This document shows positions 28,500-37,946 of a DNA stretch of 64,000 nt, piece by piece. The position numbers and the translations under genes were made by a program. Positions within the stretch are counted from its first letter, which is position 1. Each line of letters begins with the position of its first letter. The notes under the pieces were generated by a model. That model did no database searches, was not told the DNA's origin, and saw only the letters and a program-made list of their open reading frames with translations. Source of the DNA: an uncultured Algibacter sp. (lineage in GTDB: Bacteria > Bacteroidota > Bacteroidia > Flavobacteriales > Flavobacteriaceae); contig NZ_CANKXG010000006.1 in NCBI RefSeq assembly GCF_947487575.1, forward strand, positions 124,001 through 188,000. The letters run 5' to 3'.

Positions 28500-29139
28500 A
28501 ATAGTCGAAGAACACAAAACGTATGACATTGGCACGTTTGATGGCAAAGAAGTGACGTACGATTTTGAAAAAATCTTAATTTACCTCGATGTCAAAGGAA
28601 AAATGCTCTTTGGTAACGGTTTTAAAATCTACGAAGAAGACCATCCAATCATTTTAAAACTCTGTCATTATTTCATAAAAGACAAAGCAAACTGCAAGAA
28701 AAACGAGATAGATCCAGATAAAGGTATTTTACTTTCCGGACCTGTAGGCTGTGGCAAAACAAGCTTAATGATTTTGCTTAAAAATATCGTTCCGTTACAA
28801 AAACCATACATCCTGATTCCTTCCAGAAATATTGTATTTGGTTTCAATCACATTGGCTACAAAACGATTGAAGATTATGGTTGTAGGCAGTTTTTCTGTT
28901 TTGATGATTTAGGTGTAGAACCTATTGGAAGACACTACGGAAAGGACTGTAACGTGATGGGCGAAATCTTACTCTCACGTCACGAACTTTTTATAAATCA
29001 TCACATAAAAACACACGGAACTACAAACCTAAATGCAGAAGAATTGGAAGATTTATATGGCAATAGAGTCCGAAGTAGGATGCGAGAATTATTCAATCTC
29101 ATAGCATTCGATCAAGATACTAACGATAAACGAAAGTAA
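28483..29139 (+). CDS. DnaC/IstB-like AAA+ ATPase
   Basis: A 218-residue ATPase with Walker A GPVGCGKTS, Walker B FFCFDDLG, and a sensor-like TTNLNAEELEDLYGNRVRSRM. Similar loaders bring a replicative helicase to DNA. The start at 28483 overlaps the previous gene's end by 17 bases, so the two products are probably partners in ICE replication. Confidence 0.8.
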   Translation: MVNPCKIVEEHKTYDIGTFDGKEVTYDFEKILIYLDVKGKMLFGNGFKIYEEDHPIILKLCHYFIKDKANCKKNEIDPDKGILLSGPVGCGKTSLMILLKNIVPLQKPYILIPSRNIVFGFNHIGYKTIEDYGCRQFFCFDDLGVEPIGRHYGKDCNVMGEILLSRHELFINHHIKTHGTTNLNAEELEDLYGNRVRSRMRELFNLIAFDQDTNDKRK

Positions 29140-29152
29140 AAATTTAGAAATT

Positions 29153-30274
29153 ATGAAAATAGCAACTTTTAATGTTCAGAACTTATTTCACAGAGACAGA
29201 AGTCTACTAGAAAAACTAACCAAAAATCTAACCGCCGATTGGACAATTGAGCTTGACGAACTCATGCTTGAACCCTCTAAATCATTGATCCAGCAAGATC
29301 GTATTAGAGAACTATCATTTTTAATTGGTTTTGAAAAATCAAGTCCTCGTCCTTATGCTGTTTTGAGACGAAAAGCAGGTTTTCTCTTTATGAAAGGTCT
29401 TAGCCATTCTATTGATAACAGAGCTGGTAATCTCACAGATTGGAACGGATGGATAAAACTACAAACCGTTCCTATTCATCCTAAATCAACACAACATAAA
29501 GCACAAGTTATCGCCAACGTAAATCCAGATATTTTACTTCTACAAGAAATCGAGGATAGAGCATCATTTGAAGACTTTAACCAGCTCATTCTACCAGAAT
29601 TTGACTGCAAACCTTTTAACCACTCTTTTGTGATTCAAGGTAACGATATGAATAGTTTAGAAATGGGAATAGCATTGCGGCAAGGCTATAATCTAGATGC
29701 TGTTAGAATTCACAATATCAATGCAGCAACTAATGATGATGACAAAAATTTGATTGAATATGAAATTAGTACACCATCAAAAGAAACTATTTGGTTACTA
29801 AATGCTTATTTAAGAAAGCCTACAAAAGATAGAAAACAGTCTGATAAAATTAGAAAAAAACAAGTTTATAAGATTGCTGAAGTTTACAAAAAGTTGATTG
29901 CTGAAGGCAAAAATAATATCATAATTGCAGGTACATTCAACGCGCCATCTTATTGTAATTCTCTATCGCCTTTAATACAAGATACAGACTTGAAAGACAT
30001 TACTAAACATCTCTCGTTTGAAGTGGATATTGATAAGGGAAATGATGGCACTTATTTTAGATTAGGCGCTTACAGAATGGGTGTAAATATTAAGCAGAAA
30101 GATTACATGTTGTTCTCTCCAGCTTTATTCAATAAAATGGAAGATAGTGGCTTAAATCGCAAAGCGATGTGGCCAGAAAAGCATCCGCAATGGTCTATCT
30201 ATAAATCTGTTTCTAATAGAAATGTTGCTGCTAGTGAACATCCTTTGGTTTGGGGAAGAATTAGAAACATGTAA
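29153..30274 (+). CDS. endonuclease/exonuclease/phosphatase (EEP) fold protein with altered active site
   Basis: A 373-residue EEP-fold protein: IATFNVQNLF at the start, PDILLLQEIED with the metal-binding Glu, and NAYLRKPT. Two usual motifs are changed: GDFN is read as IIAGTFNAPSY (Asp to Thr) and the final SDHxPV is read as ASEHPLVW (Asp to Glu). Members of the fold are nucleases or phosphatases. The changes may weaken or redirect catalysis. Last gene of this plus-strand unit, 13 bases after the ATPase. I do not know its role in the ICE. Confidence 0.75.
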   Translation: MKIATFNVQNLFHRDRSLLEKLTKNLTADWTIELDELMLEPSKSLIQQDRIRELSFLIGFEKSSPRPYAVLRRKAGFLFMKGLSHSIDNRAGNLTDWNGWIKLQTVPIHPKSTQHKAQVIANVNPDILLLQEIEDRASFEDFNQLILPEFDCKPFNHSFVIQGNDMNSLEMGIALRQGYNLDAVRIHNINAATNDDDKNLIEYEISTPSKETIWLLNAYLRKPTKDRKQSDKIRKKQVYKIAEVYKKLIAEGKNNIIIAGTFNAPSYCNSLSPLIQDTDLKDITKHLSFEVDIDKGNDGTYFRLGAYRMGVNIKQKDYMLFSPALFNKMEDSGLNRKAMWPEKHPQWSIYKSVSNRNVAASEHPLVWGRIRNM

Positions 30275-30389
30275 TCATTCAATTGAACTAAAAGCACACA
30301 TTAATTAGATAATAGAGCAGACCTAATATATTAAATCAATTATTTATTTGAATTATTAGCGCTTTGGATGCTGATCAATCATGTGTCTT

Positions 30390-32117
30390 CTATTTTGTTT
30401 CGTTATATTTCATTCCTAAAAATCTATTGTCCTTTGTAAATGCTTCACGTTTTAAATCATCTACTTTAAATAATAGTTTCCCATTTCTTAAAGCCGATTC
30501 AATTAAATCACTATTAAGCGTAACTATATATTGAAATTCATTTGGTGTTTTGTTATTGTATTCAAATAAATAATTTAAACTTTTTTCAATAGAATCATCA
30601 TCTTCAAATATGTTGTCGTGGATTAAGAATCCTGGGTGATTTGGTCGAGTGTATTCATTCAACATTAATGCAATATCATAGATAAACACCTTCATTCTTT
30701 CAGTTGAATGACTACCATCATCATCAGTTCTCATTATAAAATCAACCACACTTTGATTTTTTGTTGTTTTAATCTCAAAATGTGCCTCACGATTTCCCAT
30801 AATTCTTTCGTGAATGTTTAGTATTGACTCTTTAAAACTCTTTAATGTTTTTTCGTTTTTATATAATTCTTCTTCGAAGTCGGAAATCAAAACAGCCTTA
30901 TCTGCTTCTATTTTTTTCTTGTCTCTCTCTGATTCATCGTATTTTTGAATTAATGAACGTAAATTATTTAACTCTCGATTCTTTTCATTGAAAACATTAA
31001 TCGATGTTTTTAAATCTTTTAAGACTTCTCCATTGTCTAATAATGATATTTTTTCCGAATACTCTTCATCAATTTTTCTAACGATTGAATTAAGTTCAGA
31101 AAGCTCAGTTCTTAAGCTTGTCAAGCGATCATTTACAATTGAATTTCTAAAACCATCAATCTTATTTTTAAATTCTTTCAAATCTTCCAAAGACTTTTCA
31201 ACTAAATTTCCTAGACCTTTCTTGAACTGATTAAAAATTATTTGAATTTCGTTTTCATTAATACTTTCAGGTTTAGGGAACGAATCTATTTGTTTAATCT
31301 CGTATTTTATCGCTTGTTGTTTAGTCCTTAATTGTGTCAGTTTCGCTTCTAGCTTAACTAAATCTTCCTGGACTAGTTCAAATGATTCATTGGTTTTCAA
31401 GTTTTCAATTGCCTTATTAACTTTGTCAACTTCACTTTCTAATTCATTGAGATGAGCTTTAGCATCTTGGATTTTTATTTCGTTGTTATTTGTTATGAGT
31501 TTTTTAGTTTCAGAGAAAAAAGCTCTTTTCTTTTTTAATGCATCATTAACTTTTTTTATCTCTTTGTATTTTTCAAGACCCACATTCAAAAAGAAAAGAT
31601 GAGGACTATAATCAGGTGGAATCGACTTGTTTGTGTCAAAACATTTTATTAAATCCTTAAATTCTGATCGTTCGTCTCTTATAATCGGTTGTAATAGATT
31701 TCTAAAACTCAGACGTGTAGTCTTTGCGGAATAATTCTCAAAATAAAGATTTCCGAGATATTCAGAAGCGTCATCTAGCTTCTCAAAATAAATTTGTTTA
31801 TCATCAATTTCAATTAAAACCTGCTCAGGATTACTAATCGAGCGAGAAATTACAACCCTTTTATTATTGAAATCGAAGTCTAATTTAATTTGACTTTCAA
31901 CAATATCAGTATTTTTTTTAGGTATTAAATTTAGCCGACTATCTGATATCCTTTTTAATAGACAAAAGTTAATAAATTCTATACATATTGATTTTCCAAC
32001 ACCAATTTTCTTATTTGTCTTTTCTGATTTCTCTCCCATTATTATATTGACCCCAAAATCAAAAGATATTGGTGTGAATATTTCAGGCTCACTATATAAT
32101 TTATTGATTTTAATCAT
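30390..32117 (-). CDS. ABC-3C system ATPase, DUF2326-type
   Basis: A 575-residue ABC/SMC-like ATPase. At the start, NIIMGEKSEKTNKKIGVGKS is a stretched Walker A as in DUF2326 proteins. The middle (about 175-425) is a long Lys/Glu-rich coiled coil. The C-terminal DUF2326 region has ERMKVFIYDIALMLNEY, HPGFLIHDNIFEDDDSIEKSL (Walker B/D-loop) and QYIVTLNSDLIE. In ABC-three-component systems this is the large ATPase, and it follows the middle component with an 8-base overlap. Likely needed for sensing or translocation in defence; this follows from the family. Confidence 0.88.
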   Translation of the reverse strand: MIKINKLYSEPEIFTPISFDFGVNIIMGEKSEKTNKKIGVGKSICIEFINFCLLKRISDSRLNLIPKKNTDIVESQIKLDFDFNNKRVVISRSISNPEQVLIEIDDKQIYFEKLDDASEYLGNLYFENYSAKTTRLSFRNLLQPIIRDERSEFKDLIKCFDTNKSIPPDYSPHLFFLNVGLEKYKEIKKVNDALKKKRAFFSETKKLITNNNEIKIQDAKAHLNELESEVDKVNKAIENLKTNESFELVQEDLVKLEAKLTQLRTKQQAIKYEIKQIDSFPKPESINENEIQIIFNQFKKGLGNLVEKSLEDLKEFKNKIDGFRNSIVNDRLTSLRTELSELNSIVRKIDEEYSEKISLLDNGEVLKDLKTSINVFNEKNRELNNLRSLIQKYDESERDKKKIEADKAVLISDFEEELYKNEKTLKSFKESILNIHERIMGNREAHFEIKTTKNQSVVDFIMRTDDDGSHSTERMKVFIYDIALMLNEYTRPNHPGFLIHDNIFEDDDSIEKSLNYLFEYNNKTPNEFQYIVTLNSDLIESALRNGKLLFKVDDLKREAFTKDNRFLGMKYNETK

Positions 32118-32349
32118 TTTTATTTTTGATATAAATAAAAGGTTCTTGAAAATCTACTATTCCTGAAGAATACAAAAATGCAAGACCAAAAAACAAGTGT
32201 CGATAACGAGTTATATTATGTTTTTTCAGTTCTTTAGAAACATCGAAAATAGAAATTTTATCCACCTTCTTTTTCTGAATTTGTTTCAAAATAAGAGTTG
32301 CAACATATATTGATGAAGTCTTTATATTTTCGTCTTTAGATAATAACAT
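32110..32349 (-). CDS. ABC-3C middle component
   Basis: A 79-residue protein: SIYVATLILKQIQKKKVDKISIFDVSKELKKH, then LFFGLAFLYSSGIVDFQEPFIYI, a winged-helix pattern as in the short middle components of ABC-3C systems. It lies between the SMEK protein (3 bases away) and the DUF2326 ATPase (8-base overlap), the order typical of these systems. It probably links effector and ATPase. Confidence 0.82.
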   Translation of the reverse strand: MLLSKDENIKTSSIYVATLILKQIQKKKVDKISIFDVSKELKKHNITRYRHLFFGLAFLYSSGIVDFQEPFIYIKNKND

Positions 32350-32352
32350 AAA

Positions 32353-33279
32353 TTATTTGTTTGGAAATACATTGCAATTAATTAATTCATCAAGTAAATA
32401 AAACTTAATAGCTTGTTTGTCAAACTTAACTCCATTAGAAGAAAGTTTTCCATAAAATAATTCAACAAGTGAATGCAAAGCTAGTTTAGGGTTGTTATTT
32501 TCTTTAGTTAAAATAATGTCACTTTCATCTTTTAAAAAATCTGAAATTATTTCAGCTTCCACGCTATCAATCTCTGATGTCGCTTCGATTAAAGGACCAT
32601 TATATTTACCATATAAACCTGCGTATTGTTGTTTGAGATAATCTGAATGTTCACTAAACCTGTTTTCAATTTTATTTTTTGGATCAACATTTACTGTTTT
32701 GTCAATAATTATTCTGTTTTTATTTAAACTAAGGTAATTAATCAGCTCCATTATGGTTTCAACTTCTGAACATTCTGTTTTTTGCCTTTCTGTCAATATA
32801 TTATTGTTCAAAAAGTCTGCTAAATCTTTAATCTTATCTATTTCTTGAAGGTCATTGATGATTGCAAGAAGTCTTTTAATATCCAAAACATCTTCTGTAT
32901 GATTAAAGTTTTTTCCGAACTTCGTTCTGTAATTTTTTGCGTCTTTTGAAATGAGCAATATTTGTAATTTATAGTATTGATTTTCTGGTTTTGAAAAAAA
33001 GCCATCTATCGCCTCTTTAATTTTGATATTATCATTTTGGGAAGTAACCTGAATTGCTTGTTTATTAACACTATCAATTAAGTCTATATGGGCAAAGTTG
33101 TTACTTTCAAAATTTGTATTGTTAAATTTAAATCCAATTAAGTTGAATAGGTCTCTATAAAAGTTTTCAGCAAAAACATTTATATCAGTTAAATTTAATG
33201 AATTAAAATTTTCTACTTCTTTCTGAAGATATGTTAGTCTTTTTGTAATTATTGATATGTAAGTTTGTCTATTGTCCAT
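32353..33279 (-). CDS. ABC-3C effector with SMEK domain
   Basis: A 308-residue protein. The N-terminal 160 residues fit the SMEK domain: NSLNLTDINVFAENFYRDLFNLIG, AHIDLIDSVNKQAIQVTSQ, KIKEAIDGFF and KLQILLISKDAKNYRTKFG. The C-terminal part is the ABC-3C dedicated region (KAIKFYLLDELINCNVFPNK at the end, read DKQAIKFYLLDELIN). SMEK domains are predicted nuclease-like or effector modules. First in the three-gene unit, with a 289-base gap upstream. Confidence 0.85.
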   Translation of the reverse strand: MDNRQTYISIITKRLTYLQKEVENFNSLNLTDINVFAENFYRDLFNLIGFKFNNTNFESNNFAHIDLIDSVNKQAIQVTSQNDNIKIKEAIDGFFSKPENQYYKLQILLISKDAKNYRTKFGKNFNHTEDVLDIKRLLAIINDLQEIDKIKDLADFLNNNILTERQKTECSEVETIMELINYLSLNKNRIIIDKTVNVDPKNKIENRFSEHSDYLKQQYAGLYGKYNGPLIEATSEIDSVEAEIISDFLKDESDIILTKENNNPKLALHSLVELFYGKLSSNGVKFDKQAIKFYLLDELINCNVFPNK

Positions 33280-33568
33280 TTTCGATGTAAAGATACTTTT
33301 TCTAAATTTTGTTCTTCATAAATATTAATTAATTTGTTATTGTAAATTTATTGAACAGGCAACCAATGTTTTAAAAGTAGCTCATATCACTTCATTTATA
33401 CTTCATTGAAAATGCGAAAATTATGGTATTAACACTATCGCGTAAAGTTAAATTCATTTCTTCTCTTAACTACATTATATATTTAGAACAATGATCTTAC
33501 TTTAAATAATCTAATAATAGATAATAATATTTTTCTAATTACAATAATAACCTCTAAATACAACTCAC

Positions 33569-34222
33569 TCATAACCCTAAAAATTTAATAATCGATTGAA
33601 GTATAACCAAAGCAACAGCACTTTGAGACTCTTCTTTTGATAGATATACCGCCTCATTAGTTTGAGACAAAAACCCAAGTTCTAAAAGAACAGTTGCTCC
33701 AATATCGCCATTATCCCGCAACACCTGAAAATTACCATATTTTATACCTCTGATTTTAATACCAAGTATATCTGCCAATCCTTTTTGTATGGTAAATCCT
33801 AAATAGGCAGATTCCTCAGCTTGCACTTCGCTTTTAGGATGAATAAAAACTTCTGTTCCTGAGGCTGTTCTGTTTATGGCTTGATTGCAATGAATTGAAA
33901 TAAATATATCAGCTTTTAGTTTTTTGGATAGTTTTGTTCTATCGCTAAGAGATATTAATGTGTCTGTATATCTAGTTAGAAATAACATTAAAGGGTTTTC
34001 AAATAAGGCATTATTAAGTACCAACATTTTTGAAGCAATACCCAAAGCAATATCTTTTTCCTTTATACCAGTTTTGGTCGTTGCGCCAACATCTTTTCCA
34101 CCATGCCCAGGATCTATTACTACAATAGATTTCTTGGGTTGGTCTTTACCATTCTGTGAATAAGAAAGATTTAGAAAAACTACGCAGAATAGTAAGAATG
34201 TAATTTGATTTAATGTGCTCAT
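33569..34222 (-). CDS. N-acetylmuramoyl-L-alanine amidase (Amidase_3)
   Basis: A 217-residue secreted zinc amidase with a signal (LLFCVVFLNLSYSQ). Zinc site: IDPGHGGKDVG (His), KEKDIALGIA (Glu) and ISIHCNQAIN (His); catalytic Glu in LELGFLSQTNE. It cuts the amide between muramic acid and stem peptide. It is divergent from the tra operon and, as in other Bacteroidetes ICEs, probably helps the transfer apparatus cross peptidoglycan. No LysM or SPOR domain is seen. Confidence 0.9.
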   Translation of the reverse strand: MSTLNQITFLLFCVVFLNLSYSQNGKDQPKKSIVVIDPGHGGKDVGATTKTGIKEKDIALGIASKMLVLNNALFENPLMLFLTRYTDTLISLSDRTKLSKKLKADIFISIHCNQAINRTASGTEVFIHPKSEVQAEESAYLGFTIQKGLADILGIKIRGIKYGNFQVLRDNGDIGATVLLELGFLSQTNEAVYLSKEESQSAVALVILQSIIKFLGL

Positions 34223-34397
34223 AATAATCGTTTTAGATTACACAATATTCAAGAAATCAATCACTTCCTTAATAATTTTCAAAAGTTTAACACCAATTAG
34301 CGTTAAAATTTAGAGATTTTCTTCCTTCATCTTCATTTCATAATAGATTTCACAAAATAAAATTAGAAACTGCCTCGAAAGGCTAAACCAAATAATT

Positions 34398-34685
34398 ATG
34401 AAAAAATCAATTTTTATCTTACTCACATTCTTGATGACATCTGCGTCAAGCTTTGCACAAATTGGTGGTATTGAAGATTCTGTAAACGATGTTTCAGATA
34501 CCATTAGAACCATTTTCCCAATCATTCTAGGTGTCATCTTTCTTGTTGGATTCCTATTTAATGCTGGTCATTTCTTTGGCGAGAACGCAGACCTTAAAAA
34601 AGGTATTACTCGTGTTTTAGTATTTGTTCTCATTGCTGGTGCTGTGGTAGGCATCTTCACTTACTTAATAACTATCGTAGTGTAA
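34398..34685 (+). CDS. traE: conjugal transfer protein TraE (DUF4134, VirB2-like pilin candidate)
   Basis: A 95-residue protein with a signal peptide (MKKSIFILLTFLMTSASSFAQ) and two hydrophobic segments (about 40-60 and 72-94), the plan of VirB2-like pilins and the DUF4134/TraE family of Bacteroidetes. First gene in the tra operon, with TAATG to traF. Confidence 0.85.
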   Translation: MKKSIFILLTFLMTSASSFAQIGGIEDSVNDVSDTIRTIFPIILGVIFLVGFLFNAGHFFGENADLKKGITRVLVFVLIAGAVVGIFTYLITIVV

Positions 34686-34969
34686 TGAAACGATACGAGG
34701 TTTATAAAAACATTAGGAAACGGGCAGTAATTTTTGGACTGCCCATTTCCCTGTTTGCCTTGATGATGGTTTCAATTCTTGCATCATTATTAATCATCAT
34801 TTTCTCTTTCAGTTTTGTGATGATAATTGGCATACTCATTTTCAATGCAGCTTTATATGTTGCCTTGACACGCATAACCAACGATCCACAACTTTTTCAG
34901 ATAGCAAAAGCCTTTCCAAGAATTATAAGTAATAAAAGAAATTCAGGCTTCGATTATGAACAAGATTAA
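34685..34969 (+). CDS. traF: conjugal transfer protein TraF (DUF4133, VirB3-like)
   Basis: A 94-residue protein with two close hydrophobic helices (about 18-60) flanked by basic ends (MKRYEVYKNIRKRA), matching the DUF4133 TraF family and VirB3-like topology. Start overlaps traE (TAATG) and the end overlaps traG by 14 bases. It is thought to support the VirB4-like ATPase at the inner membrane. Confidence 0.85.
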   Translation: MKRYEVYKNIRKRAVIFGLPISLFALMMVSILASLLIIIFSFSFVMIIGILIFNAALYVALTRITNDPQLFQIAKAFPRIISNKRNSGFDYEQD

Positions 34970-37358
34970 TATTTCAGCATATCAACCTATTGTAGATATT
35001 CAAGACCACATCATATTTGCCAACAATGGCAATGTGGTTTTATGCTATGAAGGGAATCTACCAGAAATCTATTCTTTGTCCGAAAAGGATTTTGAGGATA
35101 TGCATAGTGCATGGTTTCAAGCTTTGAAATCATTACCAATTGGTACTGTAGTTCACAAACAAGACATTTACCTTAAGAAATCTTATTCTTCAGAACAACT
35201 TCCAAACACTACCTTTTTAGAAAAAGCCACACACGAACATTTTAAAGGTCGTGGACATATAGAGCATAAGTGTTATCTATTCTTCATCTTAACCAAGAAT
35301 AAAGCACTTAACAATCCGAAATATGTCAATCCGTTCAGAAAAATTTCAAAGGGAATTGTACAGGAACTAGATGATAACATTAAGAGCTTTGCCAATTCTG
35401 TAAGCGATTCTGTTTCTTTTATAAACAATAGCCGAAAAATGGCCTTTCTTCCACTTAAATCGGAAGATATTCAGAAACTCACAAATGGTTATTTCAATGG
35501 TTTCAATGAAGGATTTGATACCGATATTTTACTAGAAAAGAAAAGCGTCAATGTTGGCGAAAACCATTTTGATGCGCTTGCCATCAACAGCGAATTATGC
35601 TTTGGCGAAAACGTACAAAGTAGCAAAACCAATGAGAAATTCACTTCGGACGATTTTGTGTTTCATCAAGGGTTTATTGATGGTCTAGGACTTACACTTA
35701 ATGAAAACCATATTGTTAACCAGATTCTTTATTTGGATGACAAACAAAAGTGGCGCAAGCTATTGGATAAGAAAATAGAAGAACTTAATAAAAGTTCCAA
35801 TTTTGGTTCACAGAATAAGGTGGTTCTTGGTAAAATTCAGCACATTTTAGACCAAATTAATGCAGATGATAATTCACGTATTATTCGTGGTCATCTCAAT
35901 ATTATTTATTGGTCTAAGGATGCTAAAGAGCTGGACAAGATAACTTCCAAAATTAAAACGGAATTCAAGGAATTAGATATCATTCCTTATTATCCAAGAG
36001 GCGAAGAACGCAAAAATTATATCCTGAATAGTTACTGTTGCTTTTCTTCCAATTTCTCGAATAATGATTTATATGTTACCGATTTAAAGCATGCACTTTG
36101 CTTATTTATTAATAATACCAATTACAAATCGGATAAAACAGGTATCATCTTTAATGACAGGGAACATAACATTCCGGTATTAAAAGATGTTTGGGATGAA
36201 AAAAAGAAACGAATAAAGGCACGTAACTTTGCCATTTTCGCACCTACAGGCGAAGGCAAATCGTTTTTAGCAAATAACATTCTGCGCCAATATTTTGAAA
36301 GTGGTGTAAGATTGGTCATCATAGATTTAGGTGGTTCTTATACCAAATTCGCCAAACTCTATCCTGAAAAATATACCGTATTACGATATGAAAGCGGAAA
36401 GAACCTAGGTATCAATCCTTTTTACATTAGTGACGTAAAAGATTTGACACCTGAACGGTTAGAGGATTTATCAGTATTTCTTTTTGAATTGTTTGCTTCA
36501 GATTTAAAAGTAACAAAAGCGCAATCGGTTTCCGTTAAGAAAATATTACGTCATTATTACAATAGCACTTCAGAAAATCATTCTTTGGAAGGTTATTACA
36601 ACTTTATAGAAAAGCATCAGAAAGATCTTCTGACTACCCTTAAAATCCATCCCGACTACTTTAATGTTACCAGCTTCTTGCATGTGATGTCTGAGTACGT
36701 TGGCGATGGTCTATATAGTTTTCTATTTGAGGTTAGCGAAGACCAGACCTATAAAATAGAAGACAAACGATTGATTGTTTTTGAACTAGACGAAGTAAAA
36801 GACAATAAGGAAATTTTGTCCGTAATGTTGAAGCTCATTAAGTCTGCCATCCAACGAACTATTTGGAAAAACAGAGCAGAAAAGGGCATCATCCTTTTCG
36901 ATGAGTTTGCTAAACAACTGAAGTTTGAAAATGTACTGGAAAGTGTAGAATTCTATTATCAAGCTATTCGTAAACAAAATGGCGCTATTGGAATTATACT
37001 GCAATCCATTAATCAACTTCCGAATAATTCAACATCTGCCAGCATTCTAGAGAATACCCAAGTCATTTACAGTCTCAATAATGAAAAAGGCTATGAAGAA
37101 CTGGTTAAAAGACTCAATCTATCTAGCCACGACTTAAACCAATTAAAATCCATTAAAAACAATCTTTCTGGTCCACGGAAGTATACCGAAATGTTTATCA
37201 AAATCGGAAAGGAAAGCAACATTTTTAGGCTTGAAGTGCCTAAAGAAGTGTACGCAGCCTATTTAACCGATGGACAAGAAAACGAAGACATAATGAAGTT
37301 CTATGAAGAGCATCATGACATGCAAAAAGCAATAATTCAATTCACATCTAAAACGTAA
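34956..37358 (+). CDS. traG: conjugation ATPase TraG (VirB4-like)
   Basis: An 800-residue ATPase, normal length for the family. Walker A APTGEGKSFL at about 428-436, Walker B GIILFDEFAKQ at about 643, FAIFAPTG and QAIRKQNGAIGIILQSINQLP further along. An N-terminal TraG-type domain (ISAYQPIVDIQDHIIFANNG) is present. It powers pilus assembly or DNA transfer in the type IV secretion system at the inner membrane. Confidence 0.93.
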   Translation: MNKINISAYQPIVDIQDHIIFANNGNVVLCYEGNLPEIYSLSEKDFEDMHSAWFQALKSLPIGTVVHKQDIYLKKSYSSEQLPNTTFLEKATHEHFKGRGHIEHKCYLFFILTKNKALNNPKYVNPFRKISKGIVQELDDNIKSFANSVSDSVSFINNSRKMAFLPLKSEDIQKLTNGYFNGFNEGFDTDILLEKKSVNVGENHFDALAINSELCFGENVQSSKTNEKFTSDDFVFHQGFIDGLGLTLNENHIVNQILYLDDKQKWRKLLDKKIEELNKSSNFGSQNKVVLGKIQHILDQINADDNSRIIRGHLNIIYWSKDAKELDKITSKIKTEFKELDIIPYYPRGEERKNYILNSYCCFSSNFSNNDLYVTDLKHALCLFINNTNYKSDKTGIIFNDREHNIPVLKDVWDEKKKRIKARNFAIFAPTGEGKSFLANNILRQYFESGVRLVIIDLGGSYTKFAKLYPEKYTVLRYESGKNLGINPFYISDVKDLTPERLEDLSVFLFELFASDLKVTKAQSVSVKKILRHYYNSTSENHSLEGYYNFIEKHQKDLLTTLKIHPDYFNVTSFLHVMSEYVGDGLYSFLFEVSEDQTYKIEDKRLIVFELDEVKDNKEILSVMLKLIKSAIQRTIWKNRAEKGIILFDEFAKQLKFENVLESVEFYYQAIRKQNGAIGIILQSINQLPNNSTSASILENTQVIYSLNNEKGYEELVKRLNLSSHDLNQLKSIKNNLSGPRKYTEMFIKIGKESNIFRLEVPKEVYAAYLTDGQENEDIMKFYEEHHDMQKAIIQFTSKT

Positions 37359-37362
37359 TATT

Positions 37363-37944
37363 ATGAAAAACAAAATCAGAATTTTAGTAATGGTAGTAGC
37401 ATTAATGCTATTAATTCCATCAAAGGCAACAAGCCAAGGAATGCCAACTTATGACAACACCAATTTTATTAGTTTGGTAAAACAACTTGTGGAATCTGGT
37501 AAACAGACAGCTCAAATGATTAAGTCTGTGAAATTTTTAAAGGATGCAAAAGAAGCAATAGAAAAAGTTTCGAGTGTAGTGCAACAGCTTAGAGCGGTTG
37601 AGGAAATTGCACAAAACAATCAACGCCTTATTCAGATTATGCAAAATGATTTACAAGACATCTTGAACTCGCCTTATATAAAACCAGATGAAGTTACTAA
37701 GGTTGTAGAATCATTCGATGCCATAGTTCAAAACTCATTGGACACCGTCGAATTTATAGGTGAAATTTTATCCAGCGATAATCTTAAAATGACAGACGCC
37801 GAACGTGCAGAAGTACTAAAAGAAAAAGAACTGGAATCGAAGGAAATGGTTTCAAATATCAAGACAAAAACGAAACGTTATAGGGATATTATATCCTTCA
37901 GAAAAATGCAGGATAAAGTCAATAATCGCGAAACAAACTATTAG
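37363..37944 (+). CDS. conjugal transfer protein TraI-like (DUF4141)
   Basis: A 193-residue secreted protein with signal MLLIPSKATSQG and a long helical, coiled-coil-like body (AVEEIAQNNQRLIQIMQNDL). Position between traG and traJ and the helical content match the Bacteroidetes TraI/DUF4141 family, analogous to VirB5-type periplasmic proteins. Confidence 0.75.
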   Translation: MKNKIRILVMVVALMLLIPSKATSQGMPTYDNTNFISLVKQLVESGKQTAQMIKSVKFLKDAKEAIEKVSSVVQQLRAVEEIAQNNQRLIQIMQNDLQDILNSPYIKPDEVTKVVESFDAIVQNSLDTVEFIGEILSSDNLKMTDAERAEVLKEKELESKEMVSNIKTKTKRYRDIISFRKMQDKVNNRETNY

Positions 37945-37946
37945 AA

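Noticed and set aside
34310-34537. Minus-strand open frame across the start of traE
   Set aside because: It overlaps a clear signal peptide and TraE protein; no own family features.
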